Assembly: GCA_015484945.1 (NCBI GenBank)
Contig: WFUO01000014.1
Span: 1-48,522 of the forward strand
Length of the DNA stretch: 48,522 nucleotides
Direction of reading: 5' to 3'
Source: Gammaproteobacteria bacterium
GTDB taxonomy: Bacteria; Pseudomonadota; Gammaproteobacteria; WFUO01
Shown here piece after piece: positions 45,898 to 48,522 of this stretch (position 1 is the stretch's first letter; every line of letters begins with the position of its first letter). A program made the position numbers and the translations under genes. The notes under the pieces were generated by a model. The model made no database searches. It worked only from the letters and a program-made list of their open reading frames with translations, and was not told where the DNA came from.

Positions 45898-47772
45898 ATG
45901 GCACTCCTTCAGATTTCAGAACCGGGTCAATCGACCGCCCCGCATCAGCACCGGCTGGCGGCGGGTATCGATCTGGGTACGACCAACTCGCTGGTCGCCA
46001 GCGTGCGCAGTGGCGAGGCCGCAACGCTACCGGACGAGCAGGGCCGGCATCTGTTGCCTTCGGTGGTGCGTTATCTCGAGGACGGCAACGTGGTCGTAGG
46101 GCATGAGGCGCGCGCCGCCGAGGCCGAGGATCCGCTCAACACCATTTCATCGGTCAAGCGATTGATGGGGCGTGGCATTGCGGATGTCGTGCATACCGGC
46201 GCACGTCTGCCATATGAATTCATCGACGTGGATTCGGCAGTGCCGAAGATCCATACCGTGGCCGGCGATGTCAGCGCCATCGAGGTATCGGCCGAGATCC
46301 TCAAGGCGCTCAGGCAACGAGCCGAGCGGACCCTGGGAGGAGAACTGGAGGGAGTGGTTATCACCGTACCGGCCTATTTCGATGATGCCCAGCGCCAGGC
46401 CACGCGTGATGCGGCACGGCTGGCGGGCCTCAAGGTGCTGCGTCTGCTCAATGAACCCACCGCCGCGGCCGTGGCCTATGGTCTCGACAGGTCTGATGGT
46501 GGTGTCATCGCCGTTTATGATCTGGGAGGCGGTACCTTCGACGTTTCCATCCTGCGCCTCAACCGGGGTGTATTCGAGGTGCTGGCCACCGGTGGCGACA
46601 CGGCGCTTGGCGGCGACGACATGGACCGCGCGATCGCCGAATGGATCATGCGTCAGGCTGGCATCGCTGACGATTCCGGCCATCACCAGATGCGCCGCCT
46701 GATGCGTGACGCACGCGCTGCCAAGGAGACACTGACCAGCCAGGACAGCGCCAGCCTGGACATCGAACTCGAGGATGGCAGCCACTGGCAGGGAGAGCTG
46801 ACGCGCGAGCAGTTCGATGAACTCATCGAACCGCTGATCCGCAAGACCGTCAGCACCACGCGGCGCACCTTGCGTGACGCCGGTGTGGATGTCGATGAGG
46901 TCAACGAGGTGGTCATGGTCGGTGGCTCGACGCGGGTACCGCGTGTGCGCGAGGCGATTGGCGACTTCTTCGGGCGCGTGCCACATACCGAGATCGACCC
47001 TGACAAGGTGGTCGCCATCGGCGCCGCGTTGCAGGCCGATGTGCTGGTCGGCAACAAGCCCGAGGACGAGATGCTGTTGCTGGACGTGATACCCCTGTCG
47101 CTGGGGATCGAAACCATGGGCGGGCTGGTCGAGAAGATCATTCCCCGTAACACGACCATTCCGGTTGCGCGCGCGCAGGATTTCACCACCTACAAGGACG
47201 GTCAGACGGCCATGTCCATCCACGTGTTGCAGGGCGAACGCGAGATGGTCGATGACTGCCGTTCGCTGGGGCGCTTCACGCTGCGCGGCATACCGCCCAT
47301 GGTGGCCGGTGCGGCGCGGATCCGCGTGACCTTCCAGGTCGATGCCGATGGCCTGCTCAGTGTCACCGCCGAGGAGCAGACCAGCGGCGTTCAGGCCAGT
47401 ATCGAGATCAAGCCTTCCTACGGGCTGACCGACACCGAGATCGAATCCATGTTGCGTGATTCCATGGAACACGCGCGCGAGGACATGGAGGCCCGGCGCC
47501 TGGCCGAGCAGCGTGTCGAGGCCGACCGGGTGCTCGAGGCGTTGACCGCAGCCCTGGCCGAGGATGGCGACCGTTTCCTGTCGGTGGATGAGCGCGACGA
47601 CATCGAGTCCGAGATGGATCGCCTGGCCGACCTGCGCGCCAATGGCACGGTCGAGCAGATCAAGGAAGGTATCCGCTCGCTGGAAAAAGTCTGCGCAGGG
47701 TATGTCGAACGGCGCATGAACACCAGCATCCGCGACGCCATGTCCGGACGCAACGTCGAGGAATTTGAATAA
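45898..47772 (+). CDS. hscA: Fe-S assembly chaperone HscA
   Basis: HscA is the specialised Hsp70 that helps release clusters from IscU. The 624 residues contain the ATPase domain ([16 protein letters not shown] near residue 20, [15 protein letters not shown] near 207, [14 protein letters not shown] near 340). The substrate-binding domain (about 385 onward, [21 protein letters not shown]) and a helical lid follow. Length is between HscA and DnaK norms; the short linker and location after hscB decide for HscA. fdx follows after 12 bases. Confidence 0.97.
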   Translation: MALLQISEPGQSTAPHQHRLAAGIDLGTTNSLVASVRSGEAATLPDEQGRHLLPSVVRYLEDGNVVVGHEARAAEAEDPLNTISSVKRLMGRGIADVVHTGARLPYEFIDVDSAVPKIHTVAGDVSAIEVSAEILKALRQRAERTLGGELEGVVITVPAYFDDAQRQATRDAARLAGLKVLRLLNEPTAAAVAYGLDRSDGGVIAVYDLGGGTFDVSILRLNRGVFEVLATGGDTALGGDDMDRAIAEWIMRQAGIADDSGHHQMRRLMRDARAAKETLTSQDSASLDIELEDGSHWQGELTREQFDELIEPLIRKTVSTTRRTLRDAGVDVDEVNEVVMVGGSTRVPRVREAIGDFFGRVPHTEIDPDKVVAIGAALQADVLVGNKPEDEMLLLDVIPLSLGIETMGGLVEKIIPRNTTIPVARAQDFTTYKDGQTAMSIHVLQGEREMVDDCRSLGRFTLRGIPPMVAGAARIRVTFQVDADGLLSVTAEEQTSGVQASIEIKPSYGLTDTEIESMLRDSMEHAREDMEARRLAEQRVEADRVLEALTAALAEDGDRFLSVDERDDIESEMDRLADLRANGTVEQIKEGIRSLEKVCAGYVERRMNTSIRDAMSGRNVEEFE

Positions 47773-47784
47773 GGTTCAACCACC

Positions 47785-48123
47785 ATGACCCGTATCATCG
47801 TTTTACCCCATGAAGAACTGTGCCCCGAGGGCGCCGTAATCGAGGCCGAACCCGGTATCACGATATGTGACGCCATGCTGGCCAACGACATCGAGATCGA
47901 ACACGCTTGCGAAAAGTCCTGCGCCTGCACGACCTGTCATGTGTATGTGCGCGAGGGGGGCGAATCGCTCAACGACCCCAGCGAGTGTGAGGACGACATG
48001 CTCGACAAGGCCTGGGGGCTGGAACCGGATTCGCGTCTCAGTTGTCAGGCGGTGGTCGATGACGACGATCTGGTGATAGAGATTCCCAAATACACCATCA
48101 ACATGGTGTCGGAAAACCACTGA
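47785..48123 (+). CDS. fdx: ISC-type [2Fe-2S] ferredoxin Fdx
   Basis: The adrenodoxin-type ferredoxin donates electrons in Fe-S assembly. In 112 residues the cluster ligands are C-x5-C-x2-C in ACEKSCACTTCHVYV and a fourth Cys in RLSCQAVV. The acidic surface stretch (NDPSECEDDMLDKAWGLE) for partner binding is present. A terminator-like hairpin follows about 75 bases downstream. Confidence 0.97.
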   Translation: MTRIIVLPHEELCPEGAVIEAEPGITICDAMLANDIEIEHACEKSCACTTCHVYVREGGESLNDPSECEDDMLDKAWGLEPDSRLSCQAVVDDDDLVIEIPKYTINMVSENH

Positions 48124-48196
48124 GCCTTGTTGACGTGCGGCCGCAGGCCGGGCATGACCGAGGATGTGGATAGCGCGACAAGGTGGCGCGCGAGAT

Positions 48197-48228
48197 GCGT
48201 CAAATCCGTTATTTGATGCGGTTTTTTT
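48197..48228 (+). terminator. Rho-independent terminator after fdx
   Basis: GCGTCAAAT (48197-48205) pairs with ATTTGATGC (48211-48219), one G-T wobble, five-base loop, and is followed by GG and seven T. This is the best intrinsic terminator in the window. It separates fdx from iscX, so iscX may need read-through or its own promoter. Confidence 0.8.
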
Positions 48229-48314
48229 GTTGTGATTTCAGACACCTGTACGATTGACGCGGGCGGGCTTTGGTGTTCAAATAGCGCCCCCGTAGCGCCT
48301 AGCTGGAGATTGCC

Positions 48315-48515
48315 ATGGCACTGAAGTGGACCGATACGCTCGACATCGCCATCGAACTGGACGAGAAACATCCCGACGTGGATCCCCGGACCGTGCGTTT
48401 CACGGACCTCATGCAATGGGTCATGGATCTCGACGATTTCGACGATGTCGAGGCGCACTGCGGCGAACGCATACTCGAGGCCATTCAGATGGCCTGGATC
48501 GAGGAACGCGAATAG
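48315..48515 (+). CDS. iscX: Fe-S assembly protein IscX
   Basis: IscX is a small acidic IscS-binding protein, a proposed iron-supply or desulfurase modulator. The 66-residue length and sequence (LKWTDTLDIAIELDEKHPD, RFTDLMQWVMDLDDF and AIQMAWIEERE) are exactly the family form. A TGGAGA ribosome site precedes ATG 48315. It ends seven bases before the window edge and is split from fdx by a terminator. Confidence 0.96.
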   Translation: MALKWTDTLDIAIELDEKHPDVDPRTVRFTDLMQWVMDLDDFDDVEAHCGERILEAIQMAWIEERE

Positions 48516-48522
48516 ATCCGAA

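Noticed and set aside
46147-47472. Long minus-strand frame (441 codons) opposite hscA
   Set aside because: Shadow of the HscA codon pattern; no ribosome site, no recognisable domain.

Overview
The window is a chromosomal segment of a polarly flagellated, GC-rich gammaproteobacterium. Two large blocks keep the gene order I remember from Pseudomonas. The first is fliF to fliR, flhBA, flhF-fleN-fliA, cheYZAB, motCD, parC-parP, cheW and DUF2802. The second is queA-tgt, yajC-secDF, suhB, trmJ, cysE and iscRSUA-hscBA-fdx-iscX. Protein features such as FlhF/FleN, CheZ, four-segment CheA and ISC-type Fe-S assembly fit Chromatiales/Ectothiorhodospiraceae-like or pseudomonad-like relatives. I cannot name a genus from sequence alone.

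Layout. 1-11147: flagellar basal body, C-ring and export genes: fliF (cut by the window start), G, H, I, J, K, L, M, N, O, P, Q, R and flhB. 11148-12292: a gene-free, repeat-packed island separating flhB from flhA. 12293-17553: flhA, a 261-bp MITE-like element, flhF, fleN and fliA. 17636-26595: the chemotaxis operon, including an unlisted 53-codon gene. 26639-28353 (minus): a stand-alone FlhB C-terminal domain protein and a second FliK-like protein. 28511-29413: a GYF-like/pentapeptide-repeat membrane protein. 29442-31994: the AmmeMemoRadiSam trio. 32518-33308: mog and a small hypothetical gene. 33552-35849 (minus): tRNA-Leu(CAA), tgt and queA. 36001-39219: yajC, secD and secF. 39262-40816 (minus): two small hypothetical genes and suhB. 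40936-48515: trmJ, cysE and the whole isc operon.

Regulation seen in the sequence: sigma-54 type -24/-12 elements lie before fliK, fliL, flhA and (weaker) cheW. A sigma-28 (FliA) type promoter lies before cheY, directly after fliA, which matches the usual hierarchy of RpoN-driven structural genes and FliA-driven chemotaxis genes. A nearly perfect type-1 IscR site lies before iscR.

Most of the window is conserved housekeeping and motility DNA. The less ordinary material is: the repeat island and dispersed CACGGAG-rich repeats, the MITE-like element that supplies the flhA stop codon, four repeated motifs in the CheA linker beside ParC/ParP, the overlooked 53-aa ORF, the inverted queA-tgt block, and a lysine/A-tract in fliL. 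I found no CRISPR array, prophage, integrase, transposase or clearly new multi-gene system.
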